From: Lentisphaeria bacterium UBA4640
GTDB lineage: Bacteria; Verrucomicrobiota; Lentisphaeria; Victivallales; UBA1829
DNA: 64,000 bases
Reading direction: 5' to 3'
Assembly: GCA_002405835.1 (NCBI GenBank)
Contig: DHMO01000002.1
Span: forward strand, 1 to 64,000
In this document: positions 8,334 through 17,072 of the stretch, in pieces
Layout of the letters: every line of letters begins with the position of its first letter
Position numbering within the stretch: the first letter of the stretch is position 1
Position numbers and translations under genes: made by a program
Notes under the pieces: generated by a model
Told to the model about the DNA's origin: nothing
Databases searched by the model: none
The model's input: the letters and a program-made list of their open reading frames with translations, nothing else

Positions 8334-8369
8334 CGCCCCCTGTTCCGCAAGGCGGAGAACAGAGGGTGT
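8334..8369. terminator. Hairpin between convergent genes, weak terminator candidate
   Basis: CCCCCTGTTC pairs with GAACAGAGGG (one mismatch) around an inner CGC/GCG hairpin. Neither strand has a convincing T tract after the stem, so termination is plausible from position only. Confidence 0.45.
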
Positions 8370-8394
8370 GAAAAAGGCGGAGTTCGTTAAGGAA

Positions 8395-9324
8395 TCAGAG
8401 CTCGCGGATGCAGGGATTCAGCTTTCCTGACTGGTCGATCTGGAAATTAAATGTGACCATGCGTCCTTCCGCGCAGTGTGTTTCGCGGTATTCGCGGAAC
8501 TGTGCGGGGGAGAAGCGGAGCGGCGCGAATCCGGCGGTTTGGGCTTTTGCGTTGAAGACCCAGTCGGGGGAATCGGCGCAGATCCAGCGGTGATCGGTCA
8601 TGCCGGGAAGGGCGTCGGGCGAGAAGGGCTCGTCGAGCTCAACGCTTTCGCCTGCGTAGTAATCCTGACAGTCGTCGTAAAGGAAGCGGGAGCCGACGCC
8701 GGCGTTGAAGGTGACAGCGCAGTCGTTGTATCCGGCTTTTGCGGCGTTGGTGAGTGCGCGCCAGGGAAATTGCCATCCGGTCATATCGCAGGAGATGGAG
8801 TTGTGCGGACCGCGCGGATCGACGGAATAGGAGCTGTCGAACCACCAGCCGGCGATTCCGGTTCCGTAGCGTTTTGCGATATACTCGACGATTCCGCAGA
8901 TGTTTTCAGCGAAGCGGTCGAGATTTCCGTGAATGCCGTCCGCATATCCGCAGGCTTTTTTCCATGCGGGGTCGCCCTGTCCGTTGCAGGAGTGATTATA
9001 GTATGCGATGAAGCGGATGCCGCGTTTTTCGAGCGCGGAGATGAGTTCTCCGACGAGGTCGCGCTTTGTTGTGCGTCCGGGGAGGAGTTTGTCGAGGAGC
9101 GGATGCGGCATTGCAAGATATTCTTCCGCATGAGTGAGCGTGAAGATGCAGTGCCGCGCCCCGGCGCTGTCGAGAGTTTCCGCGAACTCTTCGGGGTTGA
9201 AGAGATTGACGGCGTCCTCATAGGGCAGTTTTGTTCCGTCCTGCATGACGGTGTGCGACGTCCAGTGCACGCTGATTCCGAAGTTTCCGCGCATCCACGC
9301 GGTGTCGGCTCTCTGATAATCCAT
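8395..9324 (-). CDS. GH29-like (alpha-L-fucosidase-like) TIM-barrel protein, cytoplasmic
   Basis: The 309-residue protein starts with F-G-I-S-V-H-W, the form of the first barrel strand of GH29 fucosidases (usually G-I-F-I-H-W-G). It then has a long-range A-G-A-R-H-C-I-F-T-L-T-H-A strand equivalent to A-G-A-K-Y..K-H-H. The segment G-W-W-F-D-S-S-Y places Asp163 where GH29 carries its nucleophile. It ends after the barrel, without the C-terminal beta-sandwich of full GH29 enzymes, and has no signal peptide. It faces the GH78 gene and is preceded on its own strand by a terminator, so it is probably its own unit; ribosome site AGGAG. Family placement is by motif and fold only; substrate is uncertain. 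Confidence 0.68.
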   Translation of the reverse strand: MDYQRADTAWMRGNFGISVHWTSHTVMQDGTKLPYEDAVNLFNPEEFAETLDSAGARHCIFTLTHAEEYLAMPHPLLDKLLPGRTTKRDLVGELISALEKRGIRFIAYYNHSCNGQGDPAWKKACGYADGIHGNLDRFAENICGIVEYIAKRYGTGIAGWWFDSSYSVDPRGPHNSISCDMTGWQFPWRALTNAAKAGYNDCAVTFNAGVGSRFLYDDCQDYYAGESVELDEPFSPDALPGMTDHRWICADSPDWVFNAKAQTAGFAPLRFSPAQFREYRETHCAEGRMVTFNFQIDQSGKLNPCIREL

Positions 9325-9350
9325 AATAAAATCTCCTGTTTTTCAGAGTG

Positions 9351-9376
9351 AAAAAAGGGGTGTCTATGAACACCCC
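9351..9376 (-). terminator. Rho-independent terminator of the pseudopilin-glycosidase operon
   Basis: A perfect 7-bp stem GGGGTGT/ACACCCC with 6-base loop followed by six T on the reverse strand, 38 bases after the stop at 9414. Confidence 0.92.
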
Positions 9377-9413
9377 GATGATGTTGTGCGAGGTTAAAAA
9401 AAGCGTGGGCCGT

Positions 9414-12400
9414 TCAATTGAAGAGAACAGGCGAAGTGCGAAGCAGATTTTCTCCGTAATTCACCTCGAAATAGGCGCAGTTCCAGGAATCCGGAAGAGG
9501 TGCGGAGAGTTCCCCGTCTTTAATTGAGGCCGGGACTGTCTGCCATTTGCGGTTTCTCCATGCTCCGGAATCCTGCGTGAAATGCAGTTTTGCAGAGTTG
9601 ATCCGGGAATTGGAAACATCCGCATTCAGAGTTTTTCCATTTCGGCGGAGTGATGAAATCCGCGGAGCTGTATCTTCTTTGCTTTTGAGTTTGGAGTCAA
9701 AGAACGCGCAAATTTCGGGGAGCTCTTCGGAGTTCTTGCCGTGTGCATGCCCGTAGTTCTGTCTCAAACAGAGTTCCGCCCCGGGAGTCGCGGCAACGGT
9801 TTTCATCCAGAGAGGAAGATAGAACGCGTGGTCGTTTACTCCCGTAACATACAGAAACGGAATTTTTGACTGTGCAAGATAATTGAGCGGATCAAATTCA
9901 TTGTTCCAGTAATCGCGGGTGTTTTCCGCGCGTTCAGCGATCCGCTGGGCAAAACAGCTTTCAGCCAAAGCTCCGCTTCCGTAAACGGGGACTGCGCAGG
10001 CAAAACGCGGATCAAGGGAAGCGGCGACCTCTGTCAGCACGCCGCCCCAGCTGACTCCGGTAATGCCGGTTTTCCCGGAATCAACTTCCGGAAAGGAGCG
10101 CAGGACGCTGTGTGCGCTGATTACAGAGGAAAGCGCATGGTAGAACCATTGTCCGCCGATGGCGCCGTTTTTGAATTGCGGGATGCTTTCCCCGAGTGTT
10201 TCATCGGCAACGGTTGCCCCGATTTTCCGGTAATCGCGTTCTGCAGGCAGACAGGAATTCGTATCCATTGCAATTGCGGCATAACCGCGGGAGTTCCAGA
10301 AACGCACCCAGTCTGCATAGGCGGTTGCTCCGCCTCCATGTACCAGGACAACGCCCGGAACGCGTTTTTCCGGAGATGCCGATTCAGGAAATCCGATCCA
10401 TGCGAAGTGACGGCGTCCCTCCGCTCCGGTGTAGTAGATTCCGCGAACACCGGTTTCCGTGCGTTTTGTGCATTCTGTGACAACGGGCTTTTCTTCAATC
10501 CAGCGTGCAGCGCAGTCTTCAAGGATTGTTTTCCGGACAGCGATTCCAGGGGTTCGGTCTATGATTCCGAAGACAAGACGGTTGCTGATTGCAATCGGTG
10601 AGAAGCCCCAGCCGGCACTGCGTTTCGTTTTGCTTTTTTCGTTTTCCGCATCATTCACTTTCACGGCGAATCCGAGCCAGCGGTCTTTGGGTGCGGGAAA
10701 ACTCAGAGACAGAGAATAACCGTCTTTTTCTGCTGTGATATGTCTCTGGAAATCGCTTTCCTTCAAAACCGGACTCCAGAGAGCAAATGGTTTTTCTGAA
10801 TCCCGGGGCATCAGGAATACACGGAAGACGGAGTCGTTGTAATCCGCTTCTTTGCCGGGAATCAGTTCGCAGGGCGCGAGATCAATGAAGAGTTCGACAC
10901 TGTCGGTTTCCCAGAATTCGCGTTTCCCGCTTGGTCCAGCGTTGGTTTTGTCCTGAACGCGCATGGAGAGTTCACAGCGGTCTCCGTTGAAAATAACGGT
11001 TCCGTATCCGGAAAGCTGACCGTCTTTGGAGGCAAAACGGAATTTTTCCCCTTGTGCAAGGTATTGATTCTTTTCAATTTTCATCTTGCCGGAAAAGTTC
11101 CGTCCGTCGACTCTGTAGTTTACATCCAGGGATTTCCCGGGATTCTCAATGGTGAGCAGTGTGCTTTTGTTTTCTCCGGGCTGAATGGTCTGTTCGTTTA
11201 CAGCGGACCCGCTGAAAAGCAGAACTTCGGCCGGAGTTTTTGTGTAATTGGAAAGTCCGACTGCAACAGAACCGTTAAAAGCTCTGGAATATCCGGAAAC
11301 TTCAACAGGACATTCCAGCTGCAGAGAGAGTCCTTCGAGACGTTTCAGATATTCTGCTTCCGACATTTTTCCCTGCTTCAGATAAAGCACGGATTCTGTA
11401 ACGGGAAGGTCTGCTTCGGCAAGCGGATTGCCGAAGACATCCATCACTTCAAAGCCGTTGAAGTTTGCGTGAACGCCTTTTCTGTTCCCGTAATTCCAAA
11501 GACCGGCAATCAGCTGTTTGTCTTTGCGGAAAACATAACAGATCGTGTCATGCGGAAGCCGGATTTTCTGAACGGGCTTTGCCGCTTCGAAAAGGCGGGC
11601 GAGAGAGTTGCAGACAACAAATATGTCTGATGGAGTCAAAGTTGTCAAGGAAGAGGTTGAGTCATAGATATGATTCGTATGACGCCGTTTCCAGAGGTGA
11701 TGGTCGCTTAGACAGTTGGATTGCACAACTCCCTCTCCAATGTCGATCAGGAATCTGCTGACGAAGTGATGCGGCTGAATCTGTTCCTGCTGGCGCCCAT
11801 CGTAATGAGCGTCTTTGGGCGGGTCGAAAAGATAGTACAGTTCCGTGTTCCAAATCGGATAATCTTTCTTCCCGAGAGTTTCGCGCAGTCCGGCAATATC
11901 TTTGTCCGCCGGATTGGGTGAGCCGAGCTGACGGGAAAAATAGGGGTGGAAGCTCAGGGCGTCCGCATACTTCAGCGCATCCAGCTTTACGATCTCCTTT
12001 GTCCAGTCGGAGGTCGACTGTGCAAAGTCGCTAGAGATGCAGAAGCCGACAATGTAGCGCTCCGGATCCGCTTTTCTGATCTGTTTGCTGGCTTCCGCAA
12101 GATAGGTGACGTAATTTTCGGGGCTCAGGTACAGATTCGGTTCATTGTTGATTTCAAAAATGCAGTTTTTCCCCTTCATGTGTTCCGTGAACTTGTAGAT
12201 GAATTTGCCCCACAGGTCGAGCGGAGGAAGCAGAATTTTGCCGCGATGTGCCGCCAGAACATTGGGCGGATCGTTCTTTACCCGTGTACATAGCGGCTGA
12301 ACCCATTTCGGCCAGCGCGGAAGTTCATACGGCTGATGTCCTTCGATAAAATCTCCACGGACAATTGGGAAGAAAACAAAATTGTTTTTTTCACACAGTT

Positions 12401-13475
12401 CGTAGATCTGATCGACGGTGGAAAAGTCGAAAACTCCCCGATTTTCTTCGATGTAGCCCCATGCAGCAGTCCAGTGGTCGCGGATCATGCGGCAGCCGCT
12501 TTTTGCAACTAATGCATATCGGTCGGCAACACCCATTCCAAAGCCGCGGGCCCACGGACGGCGGATGACCGGCGGTTTGCGCATGAGCGGATCCATGTCG
12601 AAAGCAATGACAGCATCTTTGCGCACATCCACTTTGCCGGGTACATAGCGTCCGATTACCGCAAACCAGCCGGGGAAATCATGGACATCTTTCCCCGAAG
12701 TTTCAATGCGGACACAGCCGTAGCGCTGCAGCTTTTCCGTGAATTTTTGCGAGAGGGTTTCTCCTGGATTCAGCGTTACCGTAAATGTTTTGCGGAAGAG
12801 TTCATCTCCGCTGTAATCCGCAATTCCGCGCACAGTCAGTTCCCGTTCAATTTTTTGTTTTGAGCGGTTCCACACTTTCAGTTCCAGTTCGGCGGAGCCG
12901 TCTTCAAGATGATACAGCTCTTTGGAAACTACGGAGGTGTCGAGAGCCGCCTCCTGCGAAGCTACAACGCCGATTCTTTCCAGTTTCAAATCATCAAACC
13001 ACAGTGTGCCTTTCTGCTGACCGATCGAGAGACAGATATGATAAAATCCATCAACCTGCGTTGTCACATCCATGGAAATCTGCTTCCATTCTTTTCCCGC
13101 GCGGAACTGCTTGTTGGATGATACCCATTTCTGGTCGATTGTAAGCAGATCGGCATTTACAAGCCGATTTTCGGCATCGGCTTTCACCCACATGGAGAAA
13201 CGCCAGAGCTCCTGTTTTTTCAACGGGAATTCCACAGATACGATTTCCGTGCGTTCTTTAAACGGGTTTTCGACTTTCAAGGAGTATTTCCCCGTTCGTC
13301 CGGCATCCAGCTTCCACGGAGTAAAAGTGAGTTTCGGATTTGTGTCTTCCGTCAGGAAACGGCGGATGGCAAAACCTTCCGTTCCCAGTTCAAAAGAACT
13401 GTTGAATAAAATGTCTCCTGCGGAAAGAGCTCCGGCCGGAAGGACTGCACATAATGCAAGAAAAAGTTTTTTCAT
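9414..13475 (-). CDS. Secreted multidomain glycoside hydrolase fused to an alpha/beta-hydrolase esterase
   Basis: A 1353-residue exported protein. Signal peptide residues 1-19; a CBM4/9-like jelly-roll at about 22-168; a clan-A TIM-barrel glycosidase at about 290-640 with acid/base candidate Glu445 (E-I-N-N-E-P-N) and nucleophile candidate Glu545 (W-N-T-E-L); a CBM9-like sandwich at about 800-975 (T-D-S-V-E-L-F-I-D); and an acetylxylan-esterase/dienelactone-type hydrolase at about 1005-1265 with Ser1142 (G-V-S-W-G-G), Asp1215 and His1243 or His1245. A short C-terminal beta domain follows. Both active sites look intact, suggesting coupled cleavage and deacylation of an acylated polysaccharide. 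Its ATG overlaps the stop of the preceding gene (ATGA), implying translational coupling. GH family is unresolved (GH39- or GH5-related). Confidence 0.82.
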   Translation of the reverse strand: MKKLFLALCAVLPAGALSAGDILFNSSFELGTEGFAIRRFLTEDTNPKLTFTPWKLDAGRTGKYSLKVENPFKERTEIVSVEFPLKKQELWRFSMWVKADAENRLVNADLLTIDQKWVSSNKQFRAGKEWKQISMDVTTQVDGFYHICLSIGQQKGTLWFDDLKLERIGVVASQEAALDTSVVSKELYHLEDGSAELELKVWNRSKQKIERELTVRGIADYSGDELFRKTFTVTLNPGETLSQKFTEKLQRYGCVRIETSGKDVHDFPGWFAVIGRYVPGKVDVRKDAVIAFDMDPLMRKPPVIRRPWARGFGMGVADRYALVAKSGCRMIRDHWTAAWGYIEENRGVFDFSTVDQIYELCEKNNFVFFPIVRGDFIEGHQPYELPRWPKWVQPLCTRVKNDPPNVLAAHRGKILLPPLDLWGKFIYKFTEHMKGKNCIFEINNEPNLYLSPENYVTYLAEASKQIRKADPERYIVGFCISSDFAQSTSDWTKEIVKLDALKYADALSFHPYFSRQLGSPNPADKDIAGLRETLGKKDYPIWNTELYYLFDPPKDAHYDGRQQEQIQPHHFVSRFLIDIGEGVVQSNCLSDHHLWKRRHTNHIYDSTSSLTTLTPSDIFVVCNSLARLFEAAKPVQKIRLPHDTICYVFRKDKQLIAGLWNYGNRKGVHANFNGFEVMDVFGNPLAEADLPVTESVLYLKQGKMSEAEYLKRLEGLSLQLECPVEVSGYSRAFNGSVAVGLSNYTKTPAEVLLFSGSAVNEQTIQPGENKSTLLTIENPGKSLDVNYRVDGRNFSGKMKIEKNQYLAQGEKFRFASKDGQLSGYGTVIFNGDRCELSMRVQDKTNAGPSGKREFWETDSVELFIDLAPCELIPGKEADYNDSVFRVFLMPRDSEKPFALWSPVLKESDFQRHITAEKDGYSLSLSFPAPKDRWLGFAVKVNDAENEKSKTKRSAGWGFSPIAISNRLVFGIIDRTPGIAVRKTILEDCAARWIEEKPVVTECTKRTETGVRGIYYTGAEGRRHFAWIGFPESASPEKRVPGVVLVHGGGATAYADWVRFWNSRGYAAIAMDTNSCLPAERDYRKIGATVADETLGESIPQFKNGAIGGQWFYHALSSVISAHSVLRSFPEVDSGKTGITGVSWGGVLTEVAASLDPRFACAVPVYGSGALAESCFAQRIAERAENTRDYWNNEFDPLNYLAQSKIPFLYVTGVNDHAFYLPLWMKTVAATPGAELCLRQNYGHAHGKNSEELPEICAFFDSKLKSKEDTAPRISSLRRNGKTLNADVSNSRINSAKLHFTQDSGAWRNRKWQTVPASIKDGELSAPLPDSWNCAYFEVNYGENLLRTSPVLFN

Positions 13476-13990
13476 CAGCGGTTCTCTTTGGTTGTAATCT
13501 GAATGTTTCGAAATTCAATTTCACCGGAAGCTCCCTGGAGTCCGAGGACAAGCTGGGGCTTTTGAATTCCTGCCGGAATCTTCAGTGTTTTGCGGAAGAG
13601 CTGCCAGTCCTGTGCAGTTTGAACTTTTCCATTCGGGAAGCAGCCGGCATAAATCATGGAACCGTCAGCTTTTTTATACATCAGCATGAACTTGATTCCC
13701 GCCCACGGCTTATTGATGGACGTAATTTCTTTCCATTGACTTTCCCAGGTGATTTCCACTGTTTTTCCGCAAGCGCCGATTCGGGTGAAGAGATCGTCAA
13801 TATTGAGAATTACTACGGTGCCGACCTGCTTCGGTTCTTTGGAAAATATGCGGAGAACGCCGTTTTCAAAAGATGCAATTTCTCCGCTTTGACGGATTTT
13901 GGCAGAATATTCTTTCTGCGTAAAATCCAGGGGTGCTGCGAACGCGGCAATCGCGCTTCCTGCAATGAGGGCAAATAACAGTTTTTTCAT
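13475..13990 (-). CDS. Small secreted protein of unknown function, CBM-like
   Basis: A 171-residue protein with a typical signal peptide (M-K-K-L-L-F-A-L-I-A-G-S-A-I-A-A-F-A-A). The mature part is beta-rich and ends F-R-N-I-Q-I-T, the pattern of single-domain jelly-roll carbohydrate-binding modules, but no family signature is certain. I chose the ATG at 13990 because AAAGGA lies 7 bases upstream; an ATG 15 bases earlier has no site. It lies between a pseudopilin gene and the giant glycosidase-esterase, with an ATGA overlap to the latter. A role in binding the same polysaccharide is inferred from context. Confidence 0.7.
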   Translation of the reverse strand: MKKLLFALIAGSAIAAFAAPLDFTQKEYSAKIRQSGEIASFENGVLRIFSKEPKQVGTVVILNIDDLFTRIGACGKTVEITWESQWKEITSINKPWAGIKFMLMYKKADGSMIYAGCFPNGKVQTAQDWQLFRKTLKIPAGIQKPQLVLGLQGASGEIEFRNIQITTKENR

Positions 13991-14008
13991 GTTTGTTCCT
14001 TTCAAATT

Positions 14009-14791
14009 TTAATCTTCCCAAGCAACCTTTGACCGTTTGTCCGGGTCCGGGTCGGTTTGATTTGTGCTGTAGAAAATTTCGGTATCCCGTCCCTTCCACC
14101 GAGTCCGTGTCGCGGAATGACCGTCCAGAAACAGGATCGTTCCGGAATTGTTGTGGTTCGGGCCTATGCCGAAAGAAGAGTTCAGCATCCGCAAGCCGCG
14201 TCCTCCAGTTCTTCCGATGGAGCCTTCCTGAAAACCATACGTTGGCGGTTTCTGATATTCGTATGTGGAATTTTTGTTTACAAGATCTTTGTAATCTGCA
14301 CAGGCAATGGCATAGAAAGAGGCTATCCGCTTATATTGGGAAATCTTGAACGTAACAACGGGCGCCAGAGCATTGGGTGTCAGAATCCGCATAATTGCGT
14401 AGCTGCGCGGAAGCGCCGGTCCGCCCATGGAAGGCAGTTCCGGATAGTTGTCGTGTCCGGGACAGAGGAAGCCTTTCCATGATTGCGCATTGGCTTTATG
14501 CGCCCATTTCTCACTGTCTGAAAGTTTTCCTCCCATATATCGTCCATACTCATAATCCCATGTTGTTTCATACCCTTGATTCCTGTCCTGCATGGCGACA
14601 TATCCATCGTAATCGGCAATATAGTTCTGCATGGCGGTTCCGATCTGCTTCAGATTGCTGAGGCACTGCATGCCGCGCGCTTTCTCCCTCGCGGAATTCA
14701 GCGCGGGAAGAAGCATTCCGGCAAGGATTGCAATGATCGCAATTACCACAAGAAGTTCTATAAGGGTGAAATTTTTGATAATTCTTTTCAT
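14009..14791 (-). CDS. Pseudopilin-like protein with prepilin cleavage motif and H-X9-DG motif
   Basis: A 260-residue protein beginning with a short basic leader and N-F-T-L-I-E-L-L-V-V-I-A-I-I-A-I-L-A-G-M-L-L, the prepilin-type cleavage/methylation helix (Asn rather than Gly before Phe). The globular part has conserved Cys and a C-terminal H-N-N-S-G-x4-L-D-G-H stretch that fits the H-X9-DG motif of planctomycete/lentisphaerote pseudopilins exactly. It is the first gene of an operon with a small secreted protein and the glycosidase-esterase, driven by a near-consensus promoter. Function is unknown; surface display or a secretion-system pseudopilus is inferred from the family. Confidence 0.88.
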   Translation of the reverse strand: MKRIIKNFTLIELLVVIAIIAILAGMLLPALNSAREKARGMQCLSNLKQIGTAMQNYIADYDGYVAMQDRNQGYETTWDYEYGRYMGGKLSDSEKWAHKANAQSWKGFLCPGHDNYPELPSMGGPALPRSYAIMRILTPNALAPVVTFKISQYKRIASFYAIACADYKDLVNKNSTYEYQKPPTYGFQEGSIGRTGGRGLRMLNSSFGIGPNHNNSGTILFLDGHSATRTRWKGRDTEIFYSTNQTDPDPDKRSKVAWED

Positions 14792-14844
14792 TTTTCTCTC
14801 AACCTTTCTGTTTTGGATGATTCAATATTCTGCGCTCTGTTTAC

Positions 14845-14873
14845 ATTATACTCCATAAGTGCGAAAAAGTCAA
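14845..14873 (-). promoter_or_regulatory. Near-consensus promoter of the pseudopilin-glycosidase operon
   Basis: Reverse strand TTGACT (14868-14873), 17-base spacer, TATAAT (14845-14850). Only 29 bases separate it from the divergent promoter of the GntR/LacI gene, so one bound regulator could control both. Confidence 0.82.
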
Positions 14874-14902
14874 TATCTTTTTCAGGAAAAAGAAAAAGTT
14901 TA

Positions 14903-14930
14903 TTGACATATCTAAAAAGCGGTGTATAGT
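14903..14930 (+). promoter_or_regulatory. Promoter of the GntR/LacI hybrid regulator
   Basis: TTGACA (14903-14908), 16-base spacer, TATAGT (14925-14930). The predicted start near 14937 lies after the ATG at 14922, leaving 14952 as the real start. Confidence 0.8.
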
Positions 14931-14951
14931 TCTCTTAAACAGGAGATGACT

Positions 14952-15956
14952 ATGGGAAAACTGGAAGAAATCGCCGAACTGCTGAAAAAAAGAATCGACG
15001 GGGGAGTTTATCCGCCCAATGTGCGTTTGCCGTCGGAATATGAACTTGCGGATGAACTCGGAGTCAACCGCATCACACTCAACAAGGCAGTCAACAGGCT
15101 CATCGCCGACGGTTATCTGCGGCGCGGCTCAAGCTCCCGCGACGGAACTTATGTCCGCGACCGCTCCGAACTTGTCAAAGAGACGCTCGGACTCCTTATC
15201 CGCTGCGGAAACCTCTATGCCGATCAGCTCATGCATGGCGTGATCGACGGCGCGCTGCGGAACAATTATCTGCTCTCCGTCATGGCGCCCGAACTCGAAG
15301 AGGTCCGGATCGCCGAACGGAAAATGCTTGCAAACGGAATTGAGGGCGTCTTCCTCGCCTCCTATGCGAACTTCCCGCTCTCCGCGCCCGGCGTGCTCAT
15401 CGACTCCTTTTTCGACACCGATCCGGAACGCAACACGATCATTTCCGACGTGCATTCCGGAGGACTTCAGATGGCGGAAGCTCTGCTCGAAAAGGGACAC
15501 CGGGAAATTGTTGTCGTCATGTACTCCTCTTTTCCGTTTGCGCGGAACCCGCGCTGCGCCGCATTCCTTGAGGCTTTCCGCCGCGCGGAGATTCCGGATA
15601 TGGAGGAACGGTTTTTCTACAGCAACAACCGTTCCCGCGAGCAGCTTCTCAAAATGATTTTTTCCGCATTTCCCGATACAACCGCAATTGTCGGAGAGAA
15701 CGACACTATGACATTTGAGCTCTGGCAGGCTCTGCGCCGTCTCGACCCCGTCCGCGCGGACCGCATCACTTTCGCCGGATTCGGGAATCTGCCCGGCGTG
15801 CAGAGCGTCTTTCCGTTTGTGACGGTGGACCAGCATCCTTACGAACTCGGCTGCCGCGCCGTGCAGCTCTATCTCAACTGGCGCGACGACGGCAGAAACC
15901 GGCATGAACTCGTGCCGGTTTCGGTGATGAACACCGACCGTATCCGTGAGGTTTGA
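14952..15956 (+). CDS. Transcriptional regulator, GntR winged helix plus LacI-type sensor
   Basis: A 334-residue regulator. Residues about 5-65 form a GntR winged helix-turn-helix (L-P-S-E-Y-E-L-A-D-E-L-G-V-N-R-I-T-L-N-K-A-V-N-R-L). Residues about 78-330 form a periplasmic-binding-protein-like effector domain of the LacI/GalR type, ending with V-D-Q-H-P-Y-E-L-G-C-R-A. This hybrid architecture matches AraR-type sugar regulators. The start at 14952 follows AGGAG by 6 bases. Divergent transcription from the pseudopilin-glycosidase operon across a short shared promoter region makes that operon the most likely target, with a sugar as effector (inference). Confidence 0.88.
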   Translation: MGKLEEIAELLKKRIDGGVYPPNVRLPSEYELADELGVNRITLNKAVNRLIADGYLRRGSSSRDGTYVRDRSELVKETLGLLIRCGNLYADQLMHGVIDGALRNNYLLSVMAPELEEVRIAERKMLANGIEGVFLASYANFPLSAPGVLIDSFFDTDPERNTIISDVHSGGLQMAEALLEKGHREIVVVMYSSFPFARNPRCAAFLEAFRRAEIPDMEERFFYSNNRSREQLLKMIFSAFPDTTAIVGENDTMTFELWQALRRLDPVRADRITFAGFGNLPGVQSVFPFVTVDQHPYELGCRAVQLYLNWRDDGRNRHELVPVSVMNTDRIREV

Positions 15957-16053
15957 GCTCCCGTTTCAGTCCGGGAAAAGAGAGTCCGAAGCGGGCGAGA
16001 TCCTTGCTCATACAGTCGGAATCATTGCTGCTTTTTTTTGATACAGAAGAAGT

Positions 16054-16069
16054 TGGCACGCGGATTGCT
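16054..16069 (+). promoter_or_regulatory. Sigma-54 promoter upstream of the rtcB remnant
   Basis: TGGCAC, five bases, TTGCT gives the -24/-12 element with exact GG-N10-GC spacing. The wider sequence TTGGCACGCGGATTGCTA matches the sigma-54 consensus closely. Known biology: rtcB operons in proteobacteria are sigma-54 dependent under RtcR. No rtcR gene is visible nearby. Confidence 0.8.
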
Positions 16070-16103
16070 ATGAACAAAAATATCCGGCTGGATTGATCCG
16101 GTT

Positions 16104-16171
16104 CCGGGAATTCCCGGGGAAGGGGCTGTGCGCGGCTGCCGCATCCTGTTTTTGTCGTTCAGAGGATGCGG
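16104..16171 (+). promoter_or_regulatory. Structured leader downstream of the sigma-54 promoter
   Basis: A perfect 14-base palindrome CCGGGAATTCCCGG (16104-16117) is followed by a 9-bp stem CCGCATCCT/AGGATGCGG (16139-16147 with 16163-16171) with a 15-base loop. Both fall inside the predicted transcript. The rest of 15957-16254 has no gene. Function unknown; without a T tract neither looks like a terminator. Confidence 0.45.
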
Positions 16172-16254
16172 GCCCTCCTATCATCCGCGCGCAGTTTCCT
16201 TCCGGATATTGCAGTCAAATTTTGAAAGGTGCTTGTCAATATATGAGGTGGACA

Positions 16255-17072
16255 ATGTTTGAGGAGTGGCGGCGTCTTCCGGTCAAGAGCTGATGCGGCG
16301 ATTCCCGCGGCGGTCGGAGTGGATATCGGCTGCGGGATAGTTGTGGTAGAGACGGATGTACCCGCGGTGCGTCTTGCGGAATGAGTTTCCGCCGTGCCAT
16401 TCAGGAGAAGGTGAAAGAGCGGATCCCCGTCGGCGAAGGCGTCGGGCACAAGGAGAAGCAGGAGTGGGATGGCTTTGAGTCCTATCTCGACAACAATGGG
16501 CAGGTCTCCGACTTCGTGAACACGCTTGACCGCAAGAATCTTGGAACGCTTGGCGGCGGCAACCACTTTATCGAAATCCAGAAATCCGATGCGGGATTCG
16601 TCTGGCTCATGATTCATTCGGGTAGCCGCAACCTTGGAAAACGCGTCGAGGAGTTCTATCACAGCAAGGCGTCGACTCTCAATGAACGCTACCGTGTAGC
16701 GCTTCCTGATCCCGATCTGGCGTTTCTGCCGATTCAGGAAGAGGGGTACGACTACTTCCGCGACATGCTTTTTGCGCTCCATTATGCGTACGAAAACCGT
16801 CAGTGCATGATGAAGGTTCTGAAAGAGACTTTTTCAGGAGTTTGTGCCGGAAACGAATTTCCTCCGCGAGATGAACATCCACCACAACTACGCGGCGTTG
16901 GAGGAGCATTTCGGTGAAAAGCTCTACATTCACCGCAAGGGGGCGACGAGTGCGAAACTGGATGAGACCGGCTTCATCCCCGGGTCGATGGGAACGGCAA
17001 GCTACATCGTCCGCGGACTCGGCAATCCGGAGTCGTTCATGAGCTGTTCGCATGGAGCGGGAGGCTCTTTCC
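16255..17072 (+). pseudogene. rtcB: Decayed RtcB RNA ligase gene
   Basis: Recognisable RtcB pieces lie in three frames. After a good GAGGTGG site, M-F-E-E-W-x3-L-P-V-K-S (from 16255) matches the N-terminus. A jump then leads to A-A-I-P-A-A-V-G-V-D-I-G-C-G in another frame (about 16288-16335), so the stretch that should hold the M-P-D-x-H metal motif is deleted. From about 16382 a third frame carries L-G-T-L-G-G-G-N-H-F-I-E and H-S-G-S-R-N-L-G. An extra T in a T run near 16828-16832 shifts the frame again into M-N-I-H-H-N-Y, R-K-G-A, I-P-G-S-M-G and S-C-S-H-G-A-G. Similarity stops near 17063, so the C-terminus is lost beside the stop codon of the convergent esterase gene. RtcB joins 2',3'-cyclic-phosphate and 5'-OH RNA ends; this copy cannot work. 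Confidence 0.9.

Noticed and set aside
5474..8350. Reverse-strand open frames opposite the methyltransferase, tRNA-Cys and the first GH78 gene
   Set aside because: One runs straight through the tRNA-Cys gene on the opposite strand and all are Arg/Pro-rich shadows.
13454..14482. Forward frames opposite the pseudopilin and small secreted protein
   Set aside because: They cross the ends of the reverse genes with proven signals (prepilin helix, signal peptide) and have no own start signals.
15957..16053. Possible rtcR or enhancer sites upstream of the sigma-54 promoter
   Set aside because: No AAA+ activator gene is present and no convincing repeated half-sites could be found by eye in the 100 bases upstream.
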